Assembly (NCBI GenBank): GCA_949285075.1
Contig: CASDXF010000005.1
Span: forward strand, 1 to 64,000
Direction: 5' to 3'
Source of the DNA: an uncultured Bacteroides sp.
GTDB taxonomy: Bacteria; Bacteroidota; Bacteroidia; Bacteroidales; Bacteroidaceae
DNA length: 64,000 bases
The translations under genes and the position numbers were made by a program. The notes under the pieces were generated by a model. That model was not told the DNA's origin. It did not search any database and saw only the letters and a list, made by a program, of their open reading frames with translations. Each line of letters begins with the position of its first letter. The first letter of the stretch is position 1. Below, piece by piece: positions 28,366 to 36,522 of this stretch.

Positions 28366-30048
28366 ATGAAATTATTTGAATTTAAACCTAAACTGGTTTC
28401 CTGTTTGCAGAACTATTCGAAGGAGACGTTCATGGCGGACCTGATGGCGGGCGTCATCGTGGGCATCGTGGCCCTGCCTTTAGCCATCGCGTTCGGCATC
28501 GCTTCGGGGGTATCTCCCGAGAAGGGCATCATCACCGCCATCATCGCCGGATTCATCATCTCGCTACTCGGCGGAAGCAAGGTGCAGATAGGCGGGCCCA
28601 CGGGGGCGTTCATCGTAATTATCTACGGAGTCATTCAGCAATACGGGGAGACGGGGCTCATCGTGGCCACCCTGATGGCGGGCGTCATCCTTATCCTCTT
28701 GGGGGCGTTCAAGCTCGGGGCCGTTATCAAGTTCATCCCCTACCCCATCATCGTCGGGTTCACCAGCGGTATCGCCCTGACCATCTTCACCACGCAGATA
28801 GCGGACGTGTTCGGACTGGACTTCGGGGGCGAGAAGGTGCCGGGCGACTTCGTAGGGAAGTGGATTATCTATTTCCGCCACTTCGACACGGTCAACTGGT
28901 GGAACGTGGTGGTCAGCGTAGCGAGCGTGGTCATCATCGCCCTCACGCCCAAGTTCTCCAAGAAGATTCCCGGCTCACTGGTGGCCATCATCGTGGTGAC
29001 GCTCGCCGTCTACCTGATGAAGGTGTACGGGGGTGTGGACACCATCCCCACCATCGGCGACCGCTTCTCCATCAAGTCCGAGCTTCCTGACGCGGCCATG
29101 CCGTCGCTCGACTGGGAGGCCGTGAAGAACCTGTTCCCCGTGGCCATCACCATCGCCGTACTGGGGGCCATCGAGTCGCTGCTGTCGGCCACGGTAGCCG
29201 ACGGCGTGACGGGTGACCGGCACGACTCCAACACGGAGCTGATAGCGCAGGGCGTGGCCAACATCGCCGCGCCGCTGTTCGGGGGAATACCCGCCACCGG
29301 AGCCATAGCCCGCACCATGACCAACATCAACAACGGGGGAAAGACTCCCGTGGCCGGCATCATCCACGCCGCCGTACTGCTGCTGATTCTGCTGTTCCTC
29401 ATGCCGCTAGCGCAATACATCCCGATGGCTTGTCTGGCCGGCGTACTGGTGGTGGTGTCGTACAACATGAGCGGATGGAGGGTGTTCAAGGCCCTGCTGA
29501 AGAACCCCAAGTCGGACGTGACCGTGCTGCTCATCACCTTCTTCCTGACCGTTATCTTCGACCTGACCGTGGCCATCGAGGTGGGACTGGTCATCGCGTG
29601 CGTGCTCTTCATGAAGCGCGTGATGGAGACGACCAAGATATCGGTCATTACCGACGAGATTGACCCGAACAAGGAACTGGACATCGCCCTGCACGAGGAG
29701 CACCTGATGGTGCCCAAAGGGGTGGAGGTGTACGAGATAAACGGCCCTTACTTCTTCGGCGTGGCCACCAAGTTCGAGGACATGATGGCCCGCATGGGCG
29801 ACCGGCCCAAAGTGAGGATTATCCGTATGCGCAAGGTGCCCTTCATCGACTCGACGGGCATACACAACCTGACCACACTCTGCCAGATGTCGCAGAAGGA
29901 GAAGATTACCGTCATCCTATCCGGAGTCAACGAGAAGGTACACGAGGTACTGGCCAAGTCGGGATTCTACGAGCTGCTCGGCGAGGAGAACATCTGCCCG
30001 AACATCAACGTGGCGCTGGAGCGGGCGAAAGAGAAGCTATCCAACTAA
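28366..30048 (+). CDS. SulP family anion transporter with STAS domain
   Basis: An inner-membrane anion carrier of 560 residues. The transmembrane part (about 1-430) has 'DLMAGVIVGIVALPLAIAFGIASGVSPEKG' split around the first helices, 'GPTGAFIVI' and 'TGAIARTMTNINNGGKTP', typical of SulP/SLC26. A cytoplasmic STAS domain follows (about 450-560) with 'DSTGIHNL' at the usual place. Substrate is likely sulfate or bicarbonate but cannot be told. I start at the ATG at 28366, since the upstream in-frame extension is AT-rich, lacks homology and overlaps two promoters. The GH43 pseudogene begins 22 bases downstream. Confidence 0.9.
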   Translation: MKLFEFKPKLVSCLQNYSKETFMADLMAGVIVGIVALPLAIAFGIASGVSPEKGIITAIIAGFIISLLGGSKVQIGGPTGAFIVIIYGVIQQYGETGLIVATLMAGVILILLGAFKLGAVIKFIPYPIIVGFTSGIALTIFTTQIADVFGLDFGGEKVPGDFVGKWIIYFRHFDTVNWWNVVVSVASVVIIALTPKFSKKIPGSLVAIIVVTLAVYLMKVYGGVDTIPTIGDRFSIKSELPDAAMPSLDWEAVKNLFPVAITIAVLGAIESLLSATVADGVTGDRHDSNTELIAQGVANIAAPLFGGIPATGAIARTMTNINNGGKTPVAGIIHAAVLLLILLFLMPLAQYIPMACLAGVLVVVSYNMSGWRVFKALLKNPKSDVTVLLITFFLTVIFDLTVAIEVGLVIACVLFMKRVMETTKISVITDEIDPNKELDIALHEEHLMVPKGVEVYEINGPYFFGVATKFEDMMARMGDRPKVRIIRMRKVPFIDSTGIHNLTTLCQMSQKEKITVILSGVNEKVHEVLAKSGFYELLGEENICPNINVALERAKEKLSN

Positions 30049-30069
30049 AACCATACACATTATTGTCTT

Positions 30070-31450
30070 ATGAAAGGAAGAAGAGTGATTGCCGCGCTAT
30101 GCGCCGCCTGCCTCGTCGCGGCGGGAGGTCCGCTGCGCGCGCAGACAGACAAGGGGGAGGACATGAGCGTGTTCGACCCGCAGACGGGGAACCCCGTCAT
30201 CCCCGCTTATCTGGCGGATGCGACCATCTACTACGACGAGCGCACCGATATGTTCTACGCCTACGGCACGAACGACGGGGCCGTGGGTCGACGCGAACGG
30301 GGCCGCCCCCGGCAAGATGTTCTTCAAGGGGTACGACGGGCAGTTCTTCATCGACGACGACGGCACCATGTACGTCACTACCGACAACGGCTTCTTCAAA
30401 ATCATGAAACTGCGCTTCGACGGCGAAGGACGCGTGTACATGGACAATGACGACCCTCGCCTGACGAAAAGCGACTCGAACGAGTTCATCGGCACCTATA
30501 AGTACAAGGAGGTGGAGGGCATCAGGAACATGTTCGAGGCCTCGTACCTCTACAAGCGAGGGGGACTGTACTACCTGATGTGGTCGTTCGAGGGAAGCGA
30601 GAACTACAACGTGCGCTACGCCGTGGCGGACAACGTGATGGGGCCGTACCGAGAGCTGAACGGCTCGATGACCACGCCCATACTGGCCCGCGACGACGCG
30701 CATCAGATAACGGGGACGGGACACCACTCCATGTTCGACTACGGCGGGCGGACCTTCATCGCCTACCACCGTCAACACTACCCCTTCATCGACAGCAAGC
30801 GGCAGACCTGCATCGAGGAGGTCTTCTTCAACGACGACGGCAGCATACGCCCCATACGCCCCACCCACCGTGGGGTGGAAGTGGTGAAGGGGGCGAGGAA
30901 GCACGACCGCGAGAATCTGGCGCTGGGCAGGCCGACGCTCGCCTCCTCAGCACGAGGATACCACTCCGAGCCGTACGACCGGAGGTTCCGCACGGTGGGC
31001 GTGGAGTTCAGCTTCGACGGACGGTACGCAGCGGACGAGAACTACGGCACGCGGTGGGAGCCCGCACCGGAAGACCCGAGCCCCTACCTCATCGTCGACC
31101 TCCAGAAAGAGCGGCGCGTGGCCGAGGTGGAGACCATATTCGAGTTCACCAACCGCCGCTACCTCTACCGCTTGGACTATCTGCCCGCCAAAGCCGCCGG
31201 TGACCTGAAAGAGGCCGAGGCGAGCAAGCAATGGAAGACCTTCGCCGACCGCGCGGCGTGGGGAGCCTCGCACTCGCCGGTGGCCGACCGTCCCGAGAGC
31301 GGGGCGACGGTCAAGGCACGCTTCATCCGCCTGACCCTGCTCGCCGCCGACGTGCCGCCCACGGCGGACGGGGCCGACCCGGAGAACGCCGTCAACGGGC
31401 AGAGCGTGTTCGAGATTGCCGTCTTCGGCGAGCCGTCACGCGGGCGATAA
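30070..31450 (+). pseudogene. GH43 family glycosidase broken by an internal deletion
   Basis: The N-terminal piece (from the ATG at 30070) has a signal peptide and 'NPVIPAYLADATIYYDERTDMFYAYGTNDG', split here between 'PAYLADATIYYD' and the rest, which is the first GH43 blade with its catalytic Asp. At about 30270-30283 the frame jumps by one. The continuation reads 'GPWVDANG', 'GQFFIDDDGTMYVTT', 'FEASYLYKRGGLYYLMWS' (third-blade Glu) and a C-terminal discoidin-like domain (to 31450). The second-blade residues expected between the two pieces are missing, so an internal segment (by family comparison some tens of residues) was lost out of frame. The enzyme should be dead. A sequencing error is unlikely because sequence is missing as well as shifted. 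Confidence 0.8.
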
Positions 31451-31490
31451 GCACAGCCGCGCTCCCCGCCGGAGAGAGACGCAAGACATC

Positions 31491-31524
31491 ATGTCCGGGA
31501 CACCGACGAGTGTTCCGGACATTT
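31491..31524 (+). terminator. Hairpin after the GH43 pseudogene
   Basis: Arms 31491-31503 (ATGTCCGGGACAC) and 31510-31522 (GTGTTCCGGACAT) pair over 13 bases with one G-U, followed by TTTCG. The homologous hairpin at 55149-55180 keeps the pairing through two compensatory changes. Confidence 0.75.
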
Positions 31525-31705
31525 TCGTATGTACATGATTCCTTACAACGTGAGTGTCCGCCGGAGACCCTCGAAAGTGTAGGCCGGACACATACGTAAG
31601 TGTCGAGTGGAGACTTACGTAAGTGTGGGGCGGACACTTACGTATGTCTCCCCCTGACACTTTCGACCCCCGCCAGAAGGCATTGTAGAGGGGGTAGGCA
31701 CGAAA

Positions 31706-31740
31706 AAGCGTCCGTGAGGGAAGCTCTCTCACGGACGCTT
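31706..31740 (-). terminator. Terminator hairpin facing the radical SAM gene
   Basis: The 13-base arms AAGCGTCCGTGAG and CTCACGGACGCTT form a perfect stem and are followed on the minus strand by TTTTT. It lies about 135 bases past the stop of the radical SAM gene. The plus-strand side also has an A-tract, so it may act in both directions. Confidence 0.75.
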
Positions 31741-31873
31741 GAAAATACGTTACAAGTCAGTGGTAAGGCCGGACTATCCGCGGTGGTCGGTGCGGACGGC
31801 CGTCACAACGGGAGGCCGAGAGCGGAATGTCCGCAGGCGTGACACGCCACAGTGTCAGGAGCCGAAGGCCGTC

Positions 31874-32647
31874 TCAATAGGAGGCCGTGGCGGGAATACC
31901 CGCCGCCCTGACCAACGCCGCGATGCGGTCGAGCTCCTCGGGAGTGGCCTTCCTCAGGTCATGGTCGGGAGTCTCCCGGTCAATCGTGTAAATCATCACC
32001 TGACGGGGGGCGATTTCCTTCACCGCCTCAAGCCACGGCAGCACGAAGCGGTCGGACGTGTTGTCCATCTCCCTGCCCATGTATCCGCCCTTGAGGAACA
32101 TGGTCTGCACGACGCATCGGCCGCCGAAGGCCTTCATCCCCTCGATGACTCTCCGCGCCGAATAGTCGCCGCGGGGACGGTCGAGCAGGCGGATGTACTC
32201 GTCGTCCACCGTGTCCAGCTTCAGGATGTTGTTGTCTACCTTGCCCAACGCCTCGAACACCGCGGGACGGTGGATGAAGGTAGCGTTGCTCAGCACGCTG
32301 ACCTTAGCTTCGGGGAAGTAACGGTCGCGCAGGGCGATGGTGTCGTCTATAATCTCGGGGAAGTGGGGATGCGCCGTCGGCTCCCCGTTACCGGCGAAGG
32401 TCAGCACGTCGGGCGCGGGGCCGTTCGCCCGCATATCGCTCAGCCTCTCCTCCAGCGCCGCCCGCACCTCCTCGCGGGTGGGCAGCGGCAGGCGAGGCCG
32501 ACGGTCGGCGTTGAACCCGCACTCGCAGTAGATACAGTCGAATGAGCACACTTTCCCGTCGGCGGGCAGCAGGTTGATGCCTAACGACACCCCCAAGCGG
32601 CGGGAATGAACAGGCCCGAAAATGGGCGAAGGATATATCACAGTCAT
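31874..32647 (-). CDS. Radical SAM protein (COG0731-like)
   Basis: A cytoplasmic iron-sulfur enzyme of 257 residues. The radical SAM cluster motif is CxxxCxxC at Cys34, Cys38 and Cys41 ('CSFDCIYC'). 'LTFAGNGEPTAHP' is the SAM-binding GGE-like segment. 'VLSNATFI' and 'LKLDTVDDEYIRLLDRP' match the COG0731 group, which includes wyosine-synthase relatives and activases. The exact reaction is unknown; without the extra domains of TYW1 it is not expected to make wyosine. It has its own promoter, TATCTTCG at 32670-32677 (minus), a TAnnTTTG variant. Confidence 0.8.
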   Translation of the reverse strand: MTVIYPSPIFGPVHSRRLGVSLGINLLPADGKVCSFDCIYCECGFNADRRPRLPLPTREEVRAALEERLSDMRANGPAPDVLTFAGNGEPTAHPHFPEIIDDTIALRDRYFPEAKVSVLSNATFIHRPAVFEALGKVDNNILKLDTVDDEYIRLLDRPRGDYSARRVIEGMKAFGGRCVVQTMFLKGGYMGREMDNTSDRFVLPWLEAVKEIAPRQVMIYTIDRETPDHDLRKATPEELDRIAALVRAAGIPATASY

Positions 32648-32698
32648 GTCTTTGTCTATTTATTCGTCGCGAAGATAGGGAAACTATTCACACGTTAT

Positions 32699-33202
32699 TC
32701 ACCGCGCGGCCCGTCCGGGGTAAGCGTCCGCCTCGGCGGGCCTCAGTCCGAAGGCCTTTCCCGTCATCCGCTCGACGGCCACCCGCCACACCTTGACGTT
32801 GCGTACGGCGGGTTCGGAATAGCCGCAGGCGTTGTCGGTGTAGTGCCTCATGATGACGTCGAGCGCGCGACGCTTCTCCTCCATGTCCTCCACGAAGGTG
32901 ACCCGTCCCCGGCACTGCACGCTCTCCGAGCGCATACTGTAACTGCACGCCATCCGCTCGCTCTGGTACACCAGTTCGTGCCCCTCGCAGAACACCGCGC
33001 AGACGTGGTCGTTCCGTCCGAGCATCTCCAGCTTGCCCCCGTCGGGTCCGGAGTGCAGATAGAGCGTGCCCTCCTCGTAGCCGAAGTTCATGGGAATCAC
33101 GTATGGGTTGCCCTCCAAGTCGGTCATGCCGACGAAGCATACCTCGCAGCGGCGGATGATGTCCTCCATCCGCCGCCTGTCTTCAATAACTACCGTTTTC
33201 AT
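32699..33202 (-). CDS. Pyridoxamine 5'-phosphate oxidase-like flavoprotein (NimA-related)
   Basis: A small cytoplasmic FMN-binding split-barrel protein of 167 residues. The pattern 'CFVGMTDLEGNPYVIPMNFGYEEGTLYLHSG' (read as two strands and a turn), then 'GRNDHVCAVFCEG' and 'YSMRSESVQCRGRVTFVED', fits the PNPOx-like group that contains the nitroimidazole-reducing Nim proteins. Natural function is unknown, and drug resistance cannot be claimed from sequence. It stands alone, 52 bases before the radical SAM start, and the two could be co-transcribed. Confidence 0.8.
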   Translation of the reverse strand: MKTVVIEDRRRMEDIIRRCEVCFVGMTDLEGNPYVIPMNFGYEEGTLYLHSGPDGGKLEMLGRNDHVCAVFCEGHELVYQSERMACSYSMRSESVQCRGRVTFVEDMEEKRRALDVIMRHYTDNACGYSEPAVRNVKVWRVAVERMTGKAFGLRPAEADAYPGRAAR

Positions 33203-33277
33203 TGCCTCTTGTTTTCCGTTTGTTAACCTGACGCGAAGTACACGAATTATGCGGAATAAAGCAAGCGATGCCGCCCC

Positions 33278-35944
33278 CTATTTCGGTTCCCTGTCGCAAC
33301 TCACCACCGTCACGCTGCAAGGCACTCCGTCGGCCAGCGCCTCCGCCCGGATAATCACCGGGTTGGAGTACATCCCGTTGTAGCACTCCACTAGCGCCTT
33401 CCCGCTCTCGTCCGTCCGCACGGAGGGGTTCCAGTAGAGCGTGCGCCTGTAGTCGTCGCCTATCGCCTCGGGGCTCTTGTCCTTATAAACAGGAGAGTAG
33501 AAGGCCAACGGGCGGGTGTATCCCTGAATGAAGGTACGGCGCGTGCCTCGGGCGGCCCGCATACTCTTCTGCGTCAGGCGCAGGAAGCTGTTGGCCCCCT
33601 TGTTCGGGATAACGTAGAACAGCGCGTACTCCCCGAAGCGGGACAAGTCGATATTCTTGTTGATGTTGTAGTTCATCTGGGAAGACCTGTTAATCTTACT
33701 TTTCGACTTCATCGCGTCCGCGTAATAGTAGAAGCTGTCGTCGAAGGTGCGCGTCGGCGTTACGGAGGACTTCGCTACTCTCCTCGCCGAGCTTAGCACC
33801 TTCTCGGTGTAGGAATTGGCCCCCTCGCATATCATCAGCTGCCTGATGCCGTCTACCTCGTTCCACAGCACCCATGCCGCCATCGAGTCGAGCACCTGCT
33901 CGCCCACAATCAGGCAAATCGTCCGGTGCTTGTAAGTGCAGCTTCCGTCTAACGGCTCGTAGATGAAGTTAGGGTTCACCTTGCGCAGGAAGTCGGGAAT
34001 CGTGATGACGGTCTCGCCCTTGTCCCTCAGCTCGTCCACGATGCGAGGCACGTCATAGTAAGCGTCCACGCTCTGCTCGAACACTTGCGTGGTCAGGTTC
34101 ACGTGCTTCCGCTTGGCCGTGACCTCCACCTCGTCCAGCACGTGCGTGTCGGCAGACCTCTCGATGGAATCCTTGTAGAGCGAGTCGACCCGTTCGGCGA
34201 GCGCCATCCATCCCTCCTTCCCCATCCATTCCGGGTGCAGCTCCTCGTAGCCGAGCGTCCGGGTGTCCGGCGCAAAGTTCCGGTCGAGCAGCACGGAGGT
34301 ATCCTTCTTGCGCTTCGCCCCCTTGCGGCGTGTCTGGAACACGGCCTCCACCTCTCCCTCGAAGGCGTTGACCGGAAGCGTGAAGCGTCCCTCCCCGTCC
34401 GTAAGGGTCTGTCCGGCGATGATGGTGTCGCCCATCTTCGCCATGACGCTCACTTCCATGTCCTCAAGCTCGTTCTTCAGAATCGTGGAGCGTATCTGCC
34501 CGTTCAGCACCAAGTCCGTTTCCGGGCGTTGGGACGGCTCGGGAGTGTTGGCTGAGGTCAGCAGCGACATGTCGTATTGCCTCCACCCGTGCACCATGAG
34601 CAGCGCGTCCAGCTCCTGAAGCCTGCTCAGCGAAGCGTCGGAGAAGTAATACCCCGGCTGATGGATGTACCCCTTCAGGCCGGAGGTCAGCAGCATATCG
34701 GTGAAAATCGTGTTGTCGTACTCGGCGTAGTCGGAGCGCAGCGCGTCCTGAACGGAGATGGAGAAGTTGCCTTGCAGGGGATTGCCGTCGGTATCCTTCA
34801 GCTCCACCTCGTAGCGCATCGGCTCGTAGGGGAGGTAGACCTCCTTCACCCCGTCGATGGCTAAGGAGAGTTGCTCGCTCGGCTGCACGAAGGTGAAGCG
34901 CTCACACAGCGTAGCGCCGCTCTGGTCGAGCAGGCTGACCTGATACACGCCGCCCGGCAAGTCCTTCGTCTTGAGCAGGAAGGTGAGCTTTCCGCCCGGC
35001 TTCATGCGCAGCGCCCAGTAGTCGTACGGACGCCCTTCGCGGCTGATGAAGGCGCAGAGGTCACGGGCGGGCGTGTCTTCGTTGCAGAGCACGTCGCACA
35101 CGATGCCTCCGGCGGGCTGGCTTACCTTCAGCACATACCCCCGCGGGAGGGGCTTGGGAAGGTCGAACGTGTATTCCTTCCCCTTATAGGTCACTTTCGC
35201 CACGGCGGGCTCGTCGCCCGGAGTATAGTCAAATACGCCCATGCCGTCGTGTAGGGTCTCTATCTCCGTCAGCACGTCACCGTTACGGGTACGGATAACC
35301 CCCTTCAGGCTCACCGCTTCCTCGTCGCGGCTCTCCGCCTTGAAAGCCACTCTGGAAGGCACGCCCCGCACCAAAGCGCCTCCCTCGGGAAAGAACTGGA
35401 GGGCGAGGCGCTGCTCCACCCCTTTGGGACGCTGCTCCATAGAGGCGTTCAGGTCATAGGTGGAGATGTGACGCTCCAGATGCTCGCCTGTAGTCTTCTG
35501 GTAGATGGGGAAGGTACGGGAGAAGTAGACCGGCTCGCTGAAGGCTTCCATCCAACGGGTGTAGGCCCTTATCTCATAGTAGCCGGAAAGGGTACCGCCG
35601 TCCAACGCGATTTGTCCGCTCCCCTCCCCGTCGGTCAGTTTCACTATCTGCCGCTGAACCACCTGTCCCGTCTGGTTGAGCATCTCCACGTAGAGCGGCT
35701 TGCTCAGGGGACTGGGGCGGTTGCTCTCGGCAAGCGTCACGTAGGCCTTGAACCATATCGTGTCGCCCACGTAATAGCTGCTGTTGTCGAAGTGAAGGTA
35801 CGCCTTCTCGCGGGGATAGGCGTCCGCGTAGGCTACCGCGCGCTCGAAGAAACCGCGAAACAGGGAATCGGTGTCCACGGCCTGCGCCTTAAGGGAAACG
35901 ACTCCCATAAGGACAATGACTGATAACATGGCTGTCCGTTTCAT
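33278..35944 (-). CDS. Large exported MG2/macroglobulin-type surface protein
   Basis: An exported protein of 888 residues with a signal peptide (about 1-22). 'REKAYLHFDNSSYYVGDTIWFKAYV' (strand-turn-strand at about 45-70) is the MG2-type start common in Bacteroidetes proteins. Several beta-sandwich repeats follow, with 'GYYEIRAYTRWM' and 'LALQFFPEGGALVRGVPSRVAFKA'. Later 'YEVELKDTDGNPLQGNFSISVQDA' is present, and near the C-terminus 'DEVEVTAKRK' resembles a TonB-box-like or plug-like stretch. Function is unknown; such proteins are usually periplasmic or outer-membrane. Monocistronic on present evidence. Confidence 0.7.
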   Translation of the reverse strand: MKRTAMLSVIVLMGVVSLKAQAVDTDSLFRGFFERAVAYADAYPREKAYLHFDNSSYYVGDTIWFKAYVTLAESNRPSPLSKPLYVEMLNQTGQVVQRQIVKLTDGEGSGQIALDGGTLSGYYEIRAYTRWMEAFSEPVYFSRTFPIYQKTTGEHLERHISTYDLNASMEQRPKGVEQRLALQFFPEGGALVRGVPSRVAFKAESRDEEAVSLKGVIRTRNGDVLTEIETLHDGMGVFDYTPGDEPAVAKVTYKGKEYTFDLPKPLPRGYVLKVSQPAGGIVCDVLCNEDTPARDLCAFISREGRPYDYWALRMKPGGKLTFLLKTKDLPGGVYQVSLLDQSGATLCERFTFVQPSEQLSLAIDGVKEVYLPYEPMRYEVELKDTDGNPLQGNFSISVQDALRSDYAEYDNTIFTDMLLTSGLKGYIHQPGYYFSDASLSRLQELDALLMVHGWRQYDMSLLTSANTPEPSQRPETDLVLNGQIRSTILKNELEDMEVSVMAKMGDTIIAGQTLTDGEGRFTLPVNAFEGEVEAVFQTRRKGAKRKKDTSVLLDRNFAPDTRTLGYEELHPEWMGKEGWMALAERVDSLYKDSIERSADTHVLDEVEVTAKRKHVNLTTQVFEQSVDAYYDVPRIVDELRDKGETVITIPDFLRKVNPNFIYEPLDGSCTYKHRTICLIVGEQVLDSMAAWVLWNEVDGIRQLMICEGANSYTEKVLSSARRVAKSSVTPTRTFDDSFYYYADAMKSKSKINRSSQMNYNINKNIDLSRFGEYALFYVIPNKGANSFLRLTQKSMRAARGTRRTFIQGYTRPLAFYSPVYKDKSPEAIGDDYRRTLYWNPSVRTDESGKALVECYNGMYSNPVIIRAEALADGVPCSVTVVSCDREPK

Positions 35945-36250
35945 GAGCTATGTATTTTAAATGGTTAAACTACGCATTCAATATTAAGGTTCATAGCGAA
36001 GGCAGGTCTAACGGGACGGACTGTCGCCATAGCGAGAAATCCGCAGGCAATTTATAAAAAATGAAAGGAAAACGCAAGAGAATACGACAATTTATTTTTC
36101 TACCAAAGGCTGTCGTTTGGGTTTTCGCGCTTAAGTGATGTTGTCTGGCCTCTTCTTGAATTCCTTTCCGGCTTCTTAACCGAAAAACAAACGCGCGGCC
36201 ATAACGCTTCACGCAGGAAATCATTTATTATCAGCGCTTTACTTCCCGTC
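35945..36250. other. Left part of a 578-base intergenic region
   Basis: No gene is seen between the MG2 protein start and the repeat arrays. The region presumably contains the promoter of the MG2 gene, but I found no perfect TAnnTTTG there; a weak TAGTTTAA-type match lies near 35970. The right part of the gap is filled by repeat site D, a second 22-bp array and the secDF terminator. Confidence 0.5.
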
Positions 36251-36263
36251 GTGAGAAACAGCC

Positions 36264-36344
36264 CCGTTTCTCGTGAGGCGCTGCCCTATCTGTCGCGAGC
36301 CGTAGGGCCGTCTGTCACGAGCCGCAGGGCGAGCTGACAAACGG
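36264..36344 (+). repeat. 22-bp tandem repeat array, site D (3 units plus end)
   Basis: The units are 36264-36285, 36286-36307 and 36308-36329, with a core like GTCGCGAGCCGTAGG. The terminal piece CGAGCTGACAAACGG is at 36330-36344. Register and ending match sites B and G exactly. A further inverted half-unit precedes it at 36251-36263. Confidence 0.88.
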
Positions 36345-36370
36345 AGAAGGGGGAACGTCCTCTTTTCCCC

Positions 36371-36458
36371 GTACAACACTTTACAGACTCTTGTACAGCA
36401 TTCATCTGACTCTTGTACAGCAAACGCCCTATTCATGCACAGCGATTGAACGGCTCAC
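36371..36458 (+). repeat. Second, unrelated 22-bp tandem array (about 4 units)
   Basis: The units are 36371-36392, 36393-36414, 36415-36436 and 36437-36458. GACTCTTGTACAGCA is exact at 36386-36400 and 36408-36422, and the outer units are degenerate. The sequence is different from site D, 26 bases to the left, but the period is the same 22 bp. It lies directly before the secDF terminator. Confidence 0.75.
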
Positions 36459-36464
36459 ATAACA

Positions 36465-36496
36465 GAAAAGCCCCTTCCGAACGGAAGAGGCTTTTC
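36465..36496 (-). terminator. Intrinsic terminator of secDF
   Basis: The arms GAAAAGCCCCTTCCG and CGGAAGAGGCTTTTC form a 15-bp stem with one mismatch and a two-base loop. The minus-strand right arm ends in a T-run. It begins 26 bases beyond the stop at 36523. Confidence 0.85.
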
Positions 36497-36522
36497 GCAT
36501 ATAATAAATGAATAACTGTCGA

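Larger units (their letters stand above)
31484..31757. repeat. Terminator/VNTR module, copy 1
   Basis: This module is similar along its length to 55141-55376. In order it holds a hairpin (31491-31522), five 23-bp tandem units (31552-31574, 31575-31597, 31598-31620, 31621-31643, 31644-31666) and a second hairpin (31706-31740). Units follow the plan AAGTGT-5 bases-GGASAC-WTACGT, and the inner ones create the palindrome ACTTACGTAAGT. The module sits between converging genes: the GH43 pseudogene and the radical SAM gene. It explains the 420-base gap 31451-31873, of which the right 115 bases show nothing recognisable. Confidence 0.85.
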
